A DNA stretch of 64,000 nt from Macrocybe gigantea (Eukaryota; Basidiomycota; Agaricomycetes; Agaricales; Callistosporiaceae). Where the stretch lies: the NCBI GenBank assembly GCA_011319805.1, contig SJRY01000117.1:52208-116207 (forward strand), in the 5' to 3' direction. The translations under genes were made by a program, and so were the position numbers. How positions within the stretch are numbered: position 1 is the stretch's first letter; each line of letters opens with the position of its first letter. Below the pieces are notes generated by a model. The model was not told the origin of the DNA. It was given only the letters and a program-made list of their open reading frames with translations, and made no database searches. Shown here piece after piece: positions 45,295 through 56,513 of this stretch.

Positions 45295-47162
45295 TCAGAG
45301 CGATGTCCAATTCTTTAGCAAGCACCAGGCAACGTCGTGTGATATCGCACATTTAAAAGCGGGAGGACCGTCAAGTCTTTCCGGGTTCGTCATCCGATGG
45401 AGAAGACACATCGATGTCAATTCGGTTATCTGCAAAGTGTATCAGTTTGGCGTGTCCATTGGGTTGACGGGTCATAGACATTACAGCAGCATATATTCCA
45501 ACCCTCTGTGTCTCCATATCGGTGTATTCTCCGGGAATAACGTATTCAGGTGCCGCTAGCCTGGCATCTGCGTCATTCTCCTCTAGCAGAGCACCGAGGA
45601 TGGCGATCAGCCGGTCTAGAGGGAATGGAGAGGGACCGAGGAGGCGCTGAGGAATCTAAAAGATACACTTCACTGAGAAGACATATTGTTAGATTTGCAA
45701 GATTCCTTGCATACCTTCGGCGGGCCATTCCTCGTTTTCCTTGAAGACTTGTTGATCCTCCTCTTCCTCTTCTTCTCATCCAATCCACGCCCAAACATTC
45801 TGAGATCCGACTTTGCAGGGTTCATCGACGCCAGAAATGAAGCGATCAGGATAAACTTTGACATTCGAGGTAGCGTGCTCAATCCATGCTCTTCACTGTA
45901 TGGTCGGTTCTGGACTGCCGTTGCCCGCCTCGTTTGACCACCTGATTTCAGCAGAAGGTCGTTTTCCGGCCGATTCATTCTCTCCCATTTCGTTGCATTC
46001 ATGAGACGCGGATATAGCGACTCCATCGCGGCCGTGAATGACGGGATAAATAGCCGGCTCAACCGTAGCCGAACTTCTTCACTTGGTGATGTAAATTCCA
46101 ACATCTCCGTCTCCTCATCGTCATCGTCACCGTTGCCAATGTCGTCGATTTTGCGTTGATAGTCATCTAAAAGCGGTTGTACAAATCCGTGCCACCTTGC
46201 AGCGGCAATGTAGGCGAGTTCTTCATAGTCGCGAATGAAAGGGAAACATATGTCGCACACAGTGGAGACGTAATGCGCATGGAGAGCCTTTAAAGATGGA
46301 TGGTAAGAATGCGGGATGTCTTGCGCAGGTAAACGGGGGAATGAGACGGATAAGCGTTGAATCATAACTTTAGCATCATAGTGTAAAGCGTGAATATATT
46401 GCAATTTACATTTGTGAAATGAAAGGAACGAACCATCTTTTGAAAGCGGGGGACATCCATGAAGAACGGGTCCGGAGAAGCACCTAATGGAGGCCTGATA
46501 TCTTCCCAGCGTACTTCGGAGATGAATATTACGGTCAAATCGAGTCGCGTCTGAGCTGATCAGACATTTTGTGCATAGCTAAGGTTCCTATTGTAACTCA
46601 CCAACTCTGCCAACTTCGACAACGGGACCATCAAGTCTGGCTGAGCATCCGCCAGCCTTGCTACTTGGCTTATCGCTATCACAAAACGTGTCGAAGAGCT
46701 ATCTGAATTATTTGATATCACCGTGGCCTTCTGCTTTCCTTTGCCTTTAAAAGCGTTCTGGCGTCCAGTGCGAGCCAAAGACGCGTGCAAGGCCTGTAAA
46801 CCATGAACAAAACCATCGAATGTATCGTTCCACCTTTGCTGATCTTCTTCAATGTGCCAATTTGAGCACCCTTCGCTCCAAGATATGTTCCAGCTCCCGA
46901 GGGTGTTCAAAACCGAGTCGTACAAAAGACGTGGCGTGAAACACGACGTCGCGTCGATATAAGCGTGATATATTCTAGGAGATGAGCTTTCACTGCAGCA
47001 TTGTTCGATCGCCGAAGAGATCACTGAAGAGGTCGTCTTGGGCGATGTAGGCGCGTTAATGAATATGAAAGGCGGAGGATAAGAGGAGACTAGGAGCGAT
47101 AGTTCATCCACCAGCTGCTCATACCCCACATAGGACCGACCGATTGACTCAGTCTCCATCAT
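45295..47162 (-). CDS. ORC5: origin recognition complex subunit 5
   Basis: Nuclear component of the ORC that marks replication origins. Exon 1 47162-46602 joins 46550 onward across a GTGAGT intron, giving LAEL joined to TRLDLTVIFISEVRWEDIR, then PPLGASPDPFFMD. Further landmarks: DIPHSYHPSLKALHAHYVST, FIRDYEELAYIAAARWHGFV, the acidic run GNGDDDDEETE, MSKFILIASFLASMNPAKSD, a basic patch (DEKKRKRRINKSSRKTR), then FPLDRLIAILGALLEEN and, across a last intron, ITELTSMCLLHRM and RLDGPPAFKCAISHDVAW near the stop at 45295. The P-loop position reads FINAPTSPKTTSSV and lacks the canonical GxxxxGKT, so ATP binding through a normal Walker A is doubtful. Confidence 0.9.
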
Positions 47163-47955
47163 GAATGACGGTATCGAAGGAGGTAGAAGTAGGGGAAGTC
47201 GTTAGATTCAGCGAACAAAAAACAGTCACAGCTCGAAAGCACGTGGAACGCGTCTATCATCACGTGATCAGAGCGAAACATACGTTGACGTGCCAGTCAT
47301 ACTTTTGTGGATTCTTACTGGTCGTCGCCGTCCTAGGTAACTTGGAGCTGGTCTTCTCAACTCTTATGGATATGGCGGCAAGAAGAACGACGAGCAACGG
47401 TAGCATGTCCTTGGGTTCTTCATAAACAGCTTTTCAAAGCTGAGCGCGTACTAGTGCTTGCGAAGGTAGCGAAGGATTATAGGGGAAGAGGGCACATTGA
47501 TGTTTGCGATATAAGCCAATACGGAAACAAAAGGCAGCGCGACACTTTTGGAGATTTTGTTGATCTTTGGAATGCTTGTCGTGCGAGGGAGGATTGGGCC
47601 TAAGCACCACGTAGGGGGTTTGCAACAATCAGCAGGGTATATCAAATATGTGAAAGTATGAACGCTGGAGAAATGCATATGAAAAGATGCTGGACAAGAA
47701 AGATTAAGTTATTGTAAAGTACAATTATCATGACATATCTATCGGTCGGCGTCTATCCAAATAGAGAAGTAGAGTCCTAGTCGCCAATGCCCAGGGTATA
47801 AAGAAAATTATACAAACGGGCCGTGGAGATTGCAAACAGCATTATGATAGCCAAAGAGGATAGGCTGCGCGTAGCGTCCGTGAAAGGTGAAGCATACTAT
47901 GTTCTACCTTCCGACCTATGTGGGTATATAAGTTCTTAACTTTTTGCTGTTTTTT
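47163..47955. other. ORC5 upstream region, no gene seen
   Basis: About 800 bp between ORC5 and the next gene's 3' end. It contains a CACGTG palindrome noted separately. Confidence 0.5.
47259..47268. promoter_or_regulatory. E-box palindrome upstream of ORC5
   Basis: ATCACGTGAT, about 100 bp before the ORC5 ATG; CACGTG is the core bound by Cbf1/USF-type bHLH proteins. A second CACGTG lies about 20 bp nearer the gene (near 47240). Confidence 0.4.
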
Positions 47956-49360
47956 TCAGTTCCTCGTCAGGCGACGTCCGTAAGGTCGGACTACAGATGT
48001 GGTCGCCGACGACATCGAGGAAGATGGTCCGCCAAGCGAGGGACCAGATGGCGGTAACACAGATCGCACTGGTGAAGCACCCCGATGAGAAGCAGTTGAG
48101 GAAAGCATGCTCTCCGTGCGAATAGTCCCCAAGGTATGCGAACGATAGCGATAAACAGGCCTATGTCCGAGCATCCTTGATCAGCAGGGAAAAAAGCAAA
48201 CTCAAGACTAAAAAACACATACCTCCCGGCCTTGATCAGCTCCATGAGCCGAGGATGAGCCTTTGCCTGGCTCATAAATAAGCCTGACGCGAGGCCGCTG
48301 TCACCAGGATGACACTCTGAGGCTTCTTTGCCGAAGCCATTCGTGAAAGGACTAATGCTCCTCTGATACGCAGCGCCCGCGAGCGAGACGCCTGTGAGAA
48401 GCACGCTAAGATCGCCCAGAACGATCCGCTGCAGGTTCGGATTCTGGCTGACGCAGAGGATGGAAGTGTTCCACATCGTCGGTCGAAGAGTGCAGAATGT
48501 GTGCAAATGTGGACACCGCGCCAGGGCGAGAGCGAGGCGCTTTTCTGGCGAGAGGTTCGCGGACGGAGCAGTGCGAGCAGAAGCGAGGCCATTACCGCCG
48601 TTCGCGGTGGCGGTGTTTCCGGCCGCAAGAACAGGCGGGAAGAGAAAAGCTGGATTGTTTGGAGTCGAAACAACGACAGGAGATATCGAGTCGTCCCCAA
48701 ACTTATATGCTATGTTAGCGATTTCCTTGCAAGCGAGACAGGGTGAGTCAATTCGCCACGTCAAGAAGGCAGTGTGCAACTTACGAGGTGCTCCCATGTT
48801 TCCTCGAGAGCGTTCGCCATAGCGAGAACAACAGCCCGGAGTTTGTCATCACGGGCGTAAATGCCACCATCTTTGCGGACGATGAGGTGGCGCAAACCGC
48901 TCAAATGCATCAAACCATCACAGAAACCTTGGTTGGCATCTCTGCACACCACCTTGTCTGCGGCCGGCATTTCACCAGAGCCCGTTTTACAAGTCGGGAT
49001 CGTATAATAAAAGTTAAAATCCAAGAATCGTAGCGACTCGCCGCAAAGGGACAAGATTTCGCCAACGCCAGGCCATATGCCGTCGATGGTCAGGGATTTG
49101 ATGAGTTGAGCCAGGCTGGGGTTTGTTTGGAGGCTTCGTAAAAGAGAGAGGGCCTTCGATGGTCGGTTGATGTAGATCTTGTTATAAACATAAGGCGTCC
49201 CGATGCGATAAAAGTTGCGAGACACTAGGAGCGGAGAAAGGTGAGACGCCGTAGTCGATGGCATATGCCATTCTGGTCGCACGAGCGGCGGCGAGGAGAG
49301 ATAGAGAGACAGGATGCGGTCGAGGAGCTCCTCTGGAAAGTCAGCAACGCAGGAGGCCAT
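47956..49360 (-). CDS. F-box-like protein
   Basis: Exons 49360-48785, 48725-48223 and 48175-47956 join without error to 432 residues. The N-terminus CVADFPEELLDRILSLYLSS and LVSRNFYRIGTPYVYNKIYI is the divergent F-box-like start common in Agaricomycetes, where a helix rich in FPxELL precedes a CxRxxxP-type segment. The middle has leucine-rich helices (ALSLLRSLQTNPSLAQLIK, LRFLDFNFYY, LRHLIVRKDGG) and a block LALALARCPHLHTFCTL. The C-terminal 70 residues are Ser/Pro/Arg-rich and probably disordered. Likely a substrate adaptor or its derivative. Exact partner unknown. Confidence 0.75.
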
Positions 49361-51511
49361 GAAGCTGAAGGGTCGTTATAGGGGGAATGCAAGGAGGAGG
49401 ACAGGCGGCTGACTTGCGAGTACTTGTATCGCCACCTCATTCATGTCCGATCCGCCCCAATAGGTCATTCCGTCCCGGCTTATTGGTGTGGTACCTGGTC
49501 GTCTGGATACCACCATCTGTCAAGCTTCTTTTCCAATCAGACTTACTTGAAGCGGGTCGAGATCTTTTCAGCTGGCAATCGTCGAAGGTAACGGAACGGT
49601 TACAAGGTCTCCTTAACTTCATACTAGAGCATACTAGGCTTTTTCTTTGTACCAAAAACTGCCCAAGGAACATCGTCTGACTGCATGCGACACCCCGCCC
49701 CGTCTGCGTACAAGCGCGCCCCCTGAGCTATACCCGATCGGGCTTCCTGACGGGACCGCCGATGCGTCTGTTTTCGATCCGTCATGACCGTTCATCCAAC
49801 ACAGCTCCTTCGTTTGATGTTGCCAAACGGAGTTACACCGCCCCCAGCACGCTTGAGGGATCGTCGAAATCCTTGTTTCGAAGAAAGCACATGCATACTT
49901 CGGCACCTCTTCTACGCTTGGTCGAAGGGTCGAATTGCCTACTCGAACGACGCAGAAGAGACACGGCGATAATGTACTTGCTTTATCGGGTTAGTTTTTA
50001 AAAAATTTCCGTCGTAGGACCTGGTTCCTTGTTCCATCGGAAACGGAAGCAGAATCCAGTCCGGATTCCGTAATTTATTGCTCGTCCCCTCGGTCGTCGG
50101 CGACATAACCCAAAACATATTTGTCTCCGAAACACAGCAGCACGTACTAGTCATTCTTTTGTATTCAGAATAACGCAGGTACGGGAGAGGCGCTACAATG
50201 CTATGCCGGATATGAACTGGGAAAAAGTCGGAATTTTGAATGCTACAACGGAGGTGCTCTATCTTTCAAACAAAATGCTAACGAGAACTGCACTTCAGTG
50301 TGAGTGGTCGCCTGGATACTGATCTCTGTACTCGACTCTCGGAATATGAACGACGGCGTTTACGTTTCTATAAAATCCGCCCGTCGTCAGGTTGATAACA
50401 GGGTGACAATCACAAATGTCAGTATCCTGTGAGTTTTCTGACTGCTTCTTCATGATTCGAACCACGTCGCGGCACTTGACAATACTGGAGAACTTCTGGA
50501 AAGCGCGTAAGGTCAGCTTCAAATTGTTCTGAATACTATGATACGCGCGACTTCTTAGGAAAGTTTCTGTTTTCTTTGTCCACCGTCGTCATCGTCACTC
50601 TGATCGGCCTGCTGAACTTCTACTCAGTGTTTGCACGATGTTCCCTCTTTGTATTCTGAAGGCATCTGACGACCATGTTCCCTCTTAATAAACTAGAAGC
50701 CATCAACATAAAACCTTGTATTGTGCAGTTCATGACCTGGTCGAGGCATTCCTCCCTATGCGCTGGCCAGGGTTGAAGTTTTCTGGACATATAGTCGCTT
50801 TGAGTACTGTTGAAGCGGATACAGTTGGTTTTCGGTAAACTTTTCTGATTTCTACGTATCCCACGATACTTGGAAAATTTCAGCCACTTGCAGGTACGTA
50901 CCAGCAATCGCCTGTATCCCCGGTCTGCCAATCAAGCTAGAAATGCCAGACGACTTGTCGAATTGATTGAAAATGTAGCATGCCAATGTTGTGACCGAGC
51001 GCTGGATCCATAAACTTGGGCACATGTTGGGAATATCGTGCGTGCACTTCTCCCGTTCGACGAAAGCTCGTTCCAGTGGGATTAGTACGGTCGACCCACA
51101 AGTGAGCTCATTTCTGGGTCTTTTGGCCTGTTTGTCTTTGTTTGAAGATGAATGACATCTTCGACGTGAGCAACACTTGTTCTCCTCCTCAACCGTCTTT
51201 CTGAAGCTATGCTAGCACGGCGATCGATATCACAGCTGTGTCCAGGTTTCAGATGTTTTGACATCACCATCAGATAGTGAGGAAGACAGTGACGCATTGC
51301 ATGTCAACCGCAGAGAACAATGAGAACAAGACACAATGGTCATTTTGTTTTTGGCAGCGAGACGCCTGGCAGTGACACTCTGCATTGAACCTCCACGTTT
51401 TCCACCTCGCTAGATCGGATTTCCTCTCCATTCCTTTCCAACCGCTGCCGGACAGCACGCTTCGAGTAGCACTCTGCTTTCCACCCCTTCGGCCTCTCGA
51501 CGACAGGAAAA
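49361..51511. other. 2.1 kb gene-poor stretch
   Basis: No confident gene. A minus-strand segment near 50730-50900 reads SRKLQPWPAHREECLDQ, which recalls the second half of a MYND zinc finger, but the expected cysteines are replaced, so it is at best a relic. Other ORFs look random. Confidence 0.45.
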
Positions 51512-52949
51512 ATGGTCAACTTCACTATCCTCGCTGGGGGATTCTCCACTTTCATAGCCAGCTACGTGTTTGACTCGGCCGCCAACACACTCACATTGCT
51601 TGGGACGACTCAGACGGGCGAGAATCCGTCCTGGATTGCGGCACATCCACAGAATAGCAGCGTCTTATAGTTGAGTGCATGGTACAATGGTCGTCTCGCC
51701 TGTTTCTCACTGATGGAGTGGTTATCATATGTGGCTGGCAATAGCGCAGTGAACGAGATTTCGCCAGTCGGGAATCTTCAGTCTTTTCTGGTTGACAAGA
51801 GCGGTGGACTCACGCTGGTTGATACTGTTTCGTCTGGAGGCAATGGCCCGACCTTTACCAATCCTTTGTCCACAGGCGAGGTGACTGCCATGAACGTGAG
51901 TATATTCATCATTCGTTTGAGACGCGACACAGTCAGTGACTCTACGTCAAAGTTTGGATCTCCGAATTGCTCTCTTATTGCTACGATTCCAAACGATCCA
52001 CTTCATTTTGCAAGAGACTCCCCAGTCGTCGAATTTCCCGTCGTCGGACGCGACATTGATCTGCATCCACACATGTCACTCGAACACAACGGGGAAGTTT
52101 TTGTTCCTGATCTTGTGAGTGGAATTCTCATTAAACATACAGTCTCTTTGCAGAGTGTTTGATCATTGATGCCTGTGCTTGTCTCCTGTTCAGGGAGCGG
52201 ATAAAATCTGGCGACTCGTCAATGACGGCGCCCCTGGCAAATTCAGAGTGCAGGGCCAGATCAACGTAGAGCCTGGATCAGGACCGCGACACATTGCAAT
52301 CCAAGGTAACTGACATGCACTTGGTTAACGATATCTGCCTCAATATTTCCTAACAGACGGCATTCTTTTCACGCTGAATGAAAAAACCTCGACGCTGACA
52401 GCTCAAGAAATACCCTCTGCTCCGAACGGCACGACACTGCCTCTTGTCGCGAATGTCTCTATCATTCCTCCTGTGACTTTCAAGTCTACCTTTGCGGCTG
52501 CTGAGATCCTCGTCTCTCCGCAGTCTGAGAAGTTCCCAGATCCCCTTATCTACGTGAGCAACCGAAACTTGGGACCGGAATTTGACGAAAGAGGTGACAC
52601 GATCGCTATATTCGAGTTTGTCAAGAGTGGCGGCGGGAACTCAAGTACAGAACTGTCCACTGGTCGGACGAGGTCAAGGAGGCACGGTCGTGATTTTCAG
52701 GCCGTACGCCGGCAAACTACGCGTGTTGAAGGGAGCTTGAATCTGGTGGCGCAGGTGCATACCGGGCTTAAGCAGATCAGAAGTATGGCCCTCGGCCCCG
52801 TTCGGAATGGTGGCGACGAGTTTTTGATTGCTGGCGCGAACGTCGAAGGCGGGGTAGTCATGTTCAGAAGAGCGGATAGAGGCAGAAACCTGACAGAGCT
52901 CGCGCGGAACGAAGATGTTGCGAATCGCACCAGTTTTGTATTTTTGTAA
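51512..52949 (+). CDS. lactonase-family seven-bladed beta-propeller
   Basis: Member of the YbhE/6-phosphogluconolactonase-like propeller family. ATG at 51512 opens MVNFTILAGGFSTFIASYVF. Landmarks: GENPSWIAAHPQNSSVL, YAVNEISPVGNLQSFLVD, LHPHMSLEHNGEVFVPDLGA, DKIWRLVND, GSGPRHIAIQDGILFTLNEK, PDPLIYVSNRNLGPE and DTIAIFEFV, ending NRTSFVFL. Six exons with four GT-AG introns clear and the first (donor GTTGAG near 51669) weaker. No signal peptide. Residues around GRTRSRRHGRDFQ are basic and may be partly misread, since members usually read FAIDETGRYL-like there. Substrate unknown; not necessarily linked to the muconate cyclase paralog at 22784-24242. Confidence 0.8.
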
Positions 52950-52983
52950 CTTTCAAGCGTACTGTAGCGCGACGCGTGACAAA

Positions 52984-52989
52984 CACGTG
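52984..52989. promoter_or_regulatory. CACGTG box upstream of GLE1
   Basis: CACGTG about 130 bp before the GLE1 ATG, in the short gap after the lactonase gene. Confidence 0.3.
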
Positions 52990-53115
52990 GTGGATTTACA
53001 CAAATCTCGTGATCAGAAGCCCCTTCGTTTCTTGGGACCAAATTGGTTGGACACTGCCGCGACTGTGCTTGTTCATGATCCCCAGCATACCCACTAACGG
53101 GCACGATTCACGGAC

Positions 53116-55272
53116 ATGCGGTTCAGCGCACCTAGATCATTATCTCCATCGCCAGTCGGAAGGTAAGGCACATCGGTTTTGACATGCATCACGATTGACT
53201 TTTGCAACATTTTGAACTAGGCCGTCGCGGAGAAGAAGCTCGACGTTCGGTCTCATAGACGACTCTGGCGACGACTCTGACTATGCGCACTCGGATTCTG
53301 ATGAGGATTCAGAGGCTGCGCATTCGGAGTATACCTCCTCTTCGGACGCCTCGTCCGATTCTTTCTGCTATGCCTCAGAATCTGAAGTCCCGCCAGCGCC
53401 TCCGTGCGTACTCCTTTTATTCCTTCATATCTGTTTTTGCACTACCTTGTGCAGCGAGTTCCCATATGTTTATCTTCCTATTGAAATTTCAGAAAACCGA
53501 AAAGGCGCCTTGACCCTGCGGAACAGCGATACATAGACGACACCGTGGCAGCGATACGACTCCGCACGCGACATCACGATCCTTACGAAGAGTGGGAGAG
53601 ACAGACGCGAAAGGATGCATACGTCCGTGAAACTTCACTTGCCTAATCGTCAACGACCGAAATCTAATTCTATATTTTCGAAACTGAAACGCAGTCCTCG
53701 GCTCGTAAAGAGCAAGTCGCGAATCAAGCATTTCTTCGCAACCAACATGAGAGGTCGGAGCAGGCTGAAAAGCGCCGCCTAGACGAGCTGCATGCCCAAC
53801 AGGTGAAAGAGGTGCAGCTGCAGCTTGAAGGCGTCACGCTCAAACGGCGCGCGGAAGAGACTAGACTACGGGATGGATGGGCACAGCAGGACAAGAAGCT
53901 CTGGGAGCGGATAGAGCAGGCAATTAAGCTGGACGAGGACAAGGTTCGCGCCCGGCTAGAGGAAGAGAGAAAAAAGCAGGAAGAGGAGGAGAGGAAGAAG
54001 AGGGAAGAAGAACTGAAGAAGCGCTTGGAAGAGGAAAAGAAAAGACAGGAAGAGGAGGAGAAGAAGCGCAAGGAGGAGGAGGAGAAGCGGCTGCAGGAGG
54101 AGAAGAAGAGGCAAGAAGAGGAGGCGGAGAGGCTCAAGGCTGAGCGGTTGCAGGCCGAGGCAGGTGCACGGAAGGCACTCGGGTTGAGAACAGCAGACGA
54201 AGATTGGACTGAAGCTCGGAGGACGTTACAGGTCAGCGATTGTTAAACAACCCCTTGCCTTTTTCTTAAATCGTGTTCGTCGCTAGCGCCTGAAGACTGA
54301 AGTCATGAGGGTCGTCAAGTCCAACAAGGAGATGAAATCTGCCTGGTCCAGCGCGCGCCGGCAGATCACGCCCAAAATTGGTCAAATTACCAACGACCCG
54401 GAAGCCATCTCTCGCATTGTAAGTCCTCCATGTGTGAACTTGCCTCTTCCCTTCCAATCTCTCGTTAAACCCTTCACTCCAGTCCAGCAACTCTTTCAAA
54501 TCCTCAAACCCGCCCAACCCCACCACGAACAGATCTACATCGCACTGCTTTCCTCGCTAGCCAAGGCTATCCTGCTGCAGGCCGAAACGGAAGTGACCGC
54601 CGAGAAGCGGAGCGCGCTGCCACTCGCGCAGGTTACATTCAACATGCTCGAGCAGCTGGAACACTTCCCCGAGATCTTTTTCGCGAAGCTTGTCCAGCGT
54701 GCGGGCGGGTGGCCCGTCCCCATCGTCGTGTCCACGAATATCGACCCAGAGGGCTTGCTCTGGAAGGACGAGGCGGACCGCATCAAGGCGATGGGGTACC
54801 GCCGCAGCTCGCGCACCGAAGGCGAGATGGAGAGCGGCGGCGAATATCTCTCACGTGTGGCGGGCATGATGAGGGTGTACTTCCACGTGCTCAGGATCAG
54901 GCCTCAGAGGCACTCGCTCCATCCGCTGTTCCAACTCCCGAGGTACTGGACGTGGGTCGCGAGACTGATGAGCGACAAGAGGCTGCTGGAGGCGGACGTC
55001 GCCGCTGAGTTGCTATACAGTGAGTGTCTCTTCCTGTGCCTTGTTATGTTTTTGGAGCAGTTTCTCATTTGTTATATGCAGCCGCGCTGGACGTGATGGG
55101 CTCGCATGCCAAAGCCGTGTGGGGCATGCAATGGATCAAGATGCTTGCGCTCATACATAGCGCAGCTACCTCTGGCATAGGCGACGATAGATCCTTGGGC
55201 GGAGAAACAGCCGAAGGCAAGGCTGCCCGCGCCCGCGTGCTGCTCGAAATCGACAGAATCATGGCGAGCTGA
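53116..55272 (+). CDS. GLE1: mRNA export factor GLE1
   Basis: Nuclear pore protein that, with inositol hexakisphosphate, activates the DEAD-box helicase Dbp5 during mRNA export. Exon 1 53116-53162 (MRFSAPRSLSPSPVG) joins an acidic Ser-rich exon (53221-53403; FGLIDDSGDDSDY), then RRLDPAEQRYIDDTVAAIRL, then a long charged coiled coil of Glu/Lys/Arg (about 53800-54180). The helical C-terminal domain reads MKSAWSSARRQITPKIGQIT, then LFQILKPAQPHHEQIYIALL, SLAKAILLQAETEVTAEK, FPEIFFAKLVQRAGGWPVP, YLSRVAGMMRVYFHVLRI, YWTWVARLMSD and MGSHAKAVWGMQWIKML. Spliced frame is continuous to the stop at 55272. Strong family call. Confidence 0.9.
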
Positions 55273-55816
55273 AGGAGCCCAATGGCGTCCTTTCCGATCT
55301 TTTTTTCTTTTTTGCCTCTGAAATTGACTCTTTTGTTTTCTTGACATTGTATTTTCATGATCTCAAGTGTATTTCACAGCTGCATACATTGGAATCAATG
55401 ATAATCGGGATATATTGAATACGTGGAAGATCTTTGAACAGACGGTTGAGAGGCGAATGTATAATCGCGTGTCGAGGTGGTTGGTCGCTTGCGAGAGTTG
55501 TAGACCCTGCGCCTATCGTATGTCGTACAGGTTTCTCAAAAGTCTACGAGATCTCAACCTCGTCTTCTCCGTTTTCGGCAATGTATAGGTATTTCCGTCA
55601 AACCGAGGCCATTCCGTTTTCGAAATGCATTCCGTGTTCTCGAAGGCAATGTTTGGGCTCGGTCCCGGGCCAGTGTCATTATGAGAAGGATATGTAATAG
55701 CATTGTGAAAGCGCACAATATAAAATAAGGTCTGAGTCGATGGCGAAACGGGTCAGCAAAAAGCTCAAAAAAAAAATAGATCAATGAAACGAACCTAAAC
55801 CCGTATCCAATGTTCA
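55273..55816. other. intergenic between convergent genes, no gene seen
   Basis: 3' flanks of GLE1 and mL54. Contains short A/T runs. Nothing else recognised. Confidence 0.5.
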
Positions 55817-56329
55817 TTATTGTGTCTGCATGAAATTCCTGTCTTTTATTTTTTGTCTATTCTCCTGCCGTCTCTTCGCCCTCTCCGCTTTGCCTCCGGG
55901 TCCGTCATCAGGCCAGATCTTGGGTGACAGGATGGTCCACAGCCAGTCCGGGTACTGGTCGTCCGGCAGCGCCACGACCGGCGCTTGGTTTTTGAGGTAG
56001 TTCACACCCATCAGAACCGTACCGGACTCGCATGCCGACTTTGCAGGAGGCGGAGGCGCTGTAAAAACAAAGGGACGAGAGAAATGCAAATCGGAACAGA
56101 AGAGAGCAGCGGGTCAGGATCTCCGTTTGCAAAAAGAAAAAAAAAAAAAAAAAGGCGGCGCGTCACCTTGCGACGGTCCTTTTTTCGCATGTTGTTCTTC
56201 GCCTGGAGATGGGGGAGTGTCGCTCGGCACTGCCGCTTGTGCTGCGCTCGGGCTCGAGGCCGCGGCGTATCCGCGCCCCTGCCGGACGAGGGTGGCCGAC
56301 AAACGCTGCAATGCGCGGAGCAGAGACAT
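55817..56329 (-). CDS. mitochondrial ribosomal protein mL54 (MRPL37)
   Basis: Two exons, 56329-56167 and 56058-55817, give 134 residues. MSLLRALQRLSATLVRQGRG is an Arg-rich amphipathic mitochondrial presequence. The conserved body reads KSACESGTVLMGVNYLKNQA, PVVALPDDQYPDWLWTIL and AERAKRRQENRQKIKDRNF, matching the mL54/MRPL37 family of the large mitoribosomal subunit in order and length. The intron holds a long pyrimidine/T run near its acceptor. The ATG at 56329 was chosen because it gives the presequence directly. Confidence 0.88.
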
Positions 56330-56513
56330 GAGCAATTTGGTGATGGGCGTGACGTGACAAGGCTTCGTGAGGCAAGTGTCACGCGTTAATCCTCATAGAA
56401 TCCTAGGTCATCGATCCATTACAACCAAAAAGATCTAAACATACACTCAAATTTATTCTTTCGACGGTGGTAACTGTCCTAATTGCTAAGCCTGTACTGT
56501 ACATATTGCTAAC

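Noticed and set aside
50620..50931. MYND zinc-finger gene
   Set aside because: The WPAHREEC end fits but two metal-binding Cys are replaced and no upstream half is visible; kept only as a note in the gene-poor stretch.
53724..54137. Ser/Phe/Leu-rich minus-strand ORF
   Set aside because: Antisense shadow of the Glu/Lys-rich coiled coil of GLE1.
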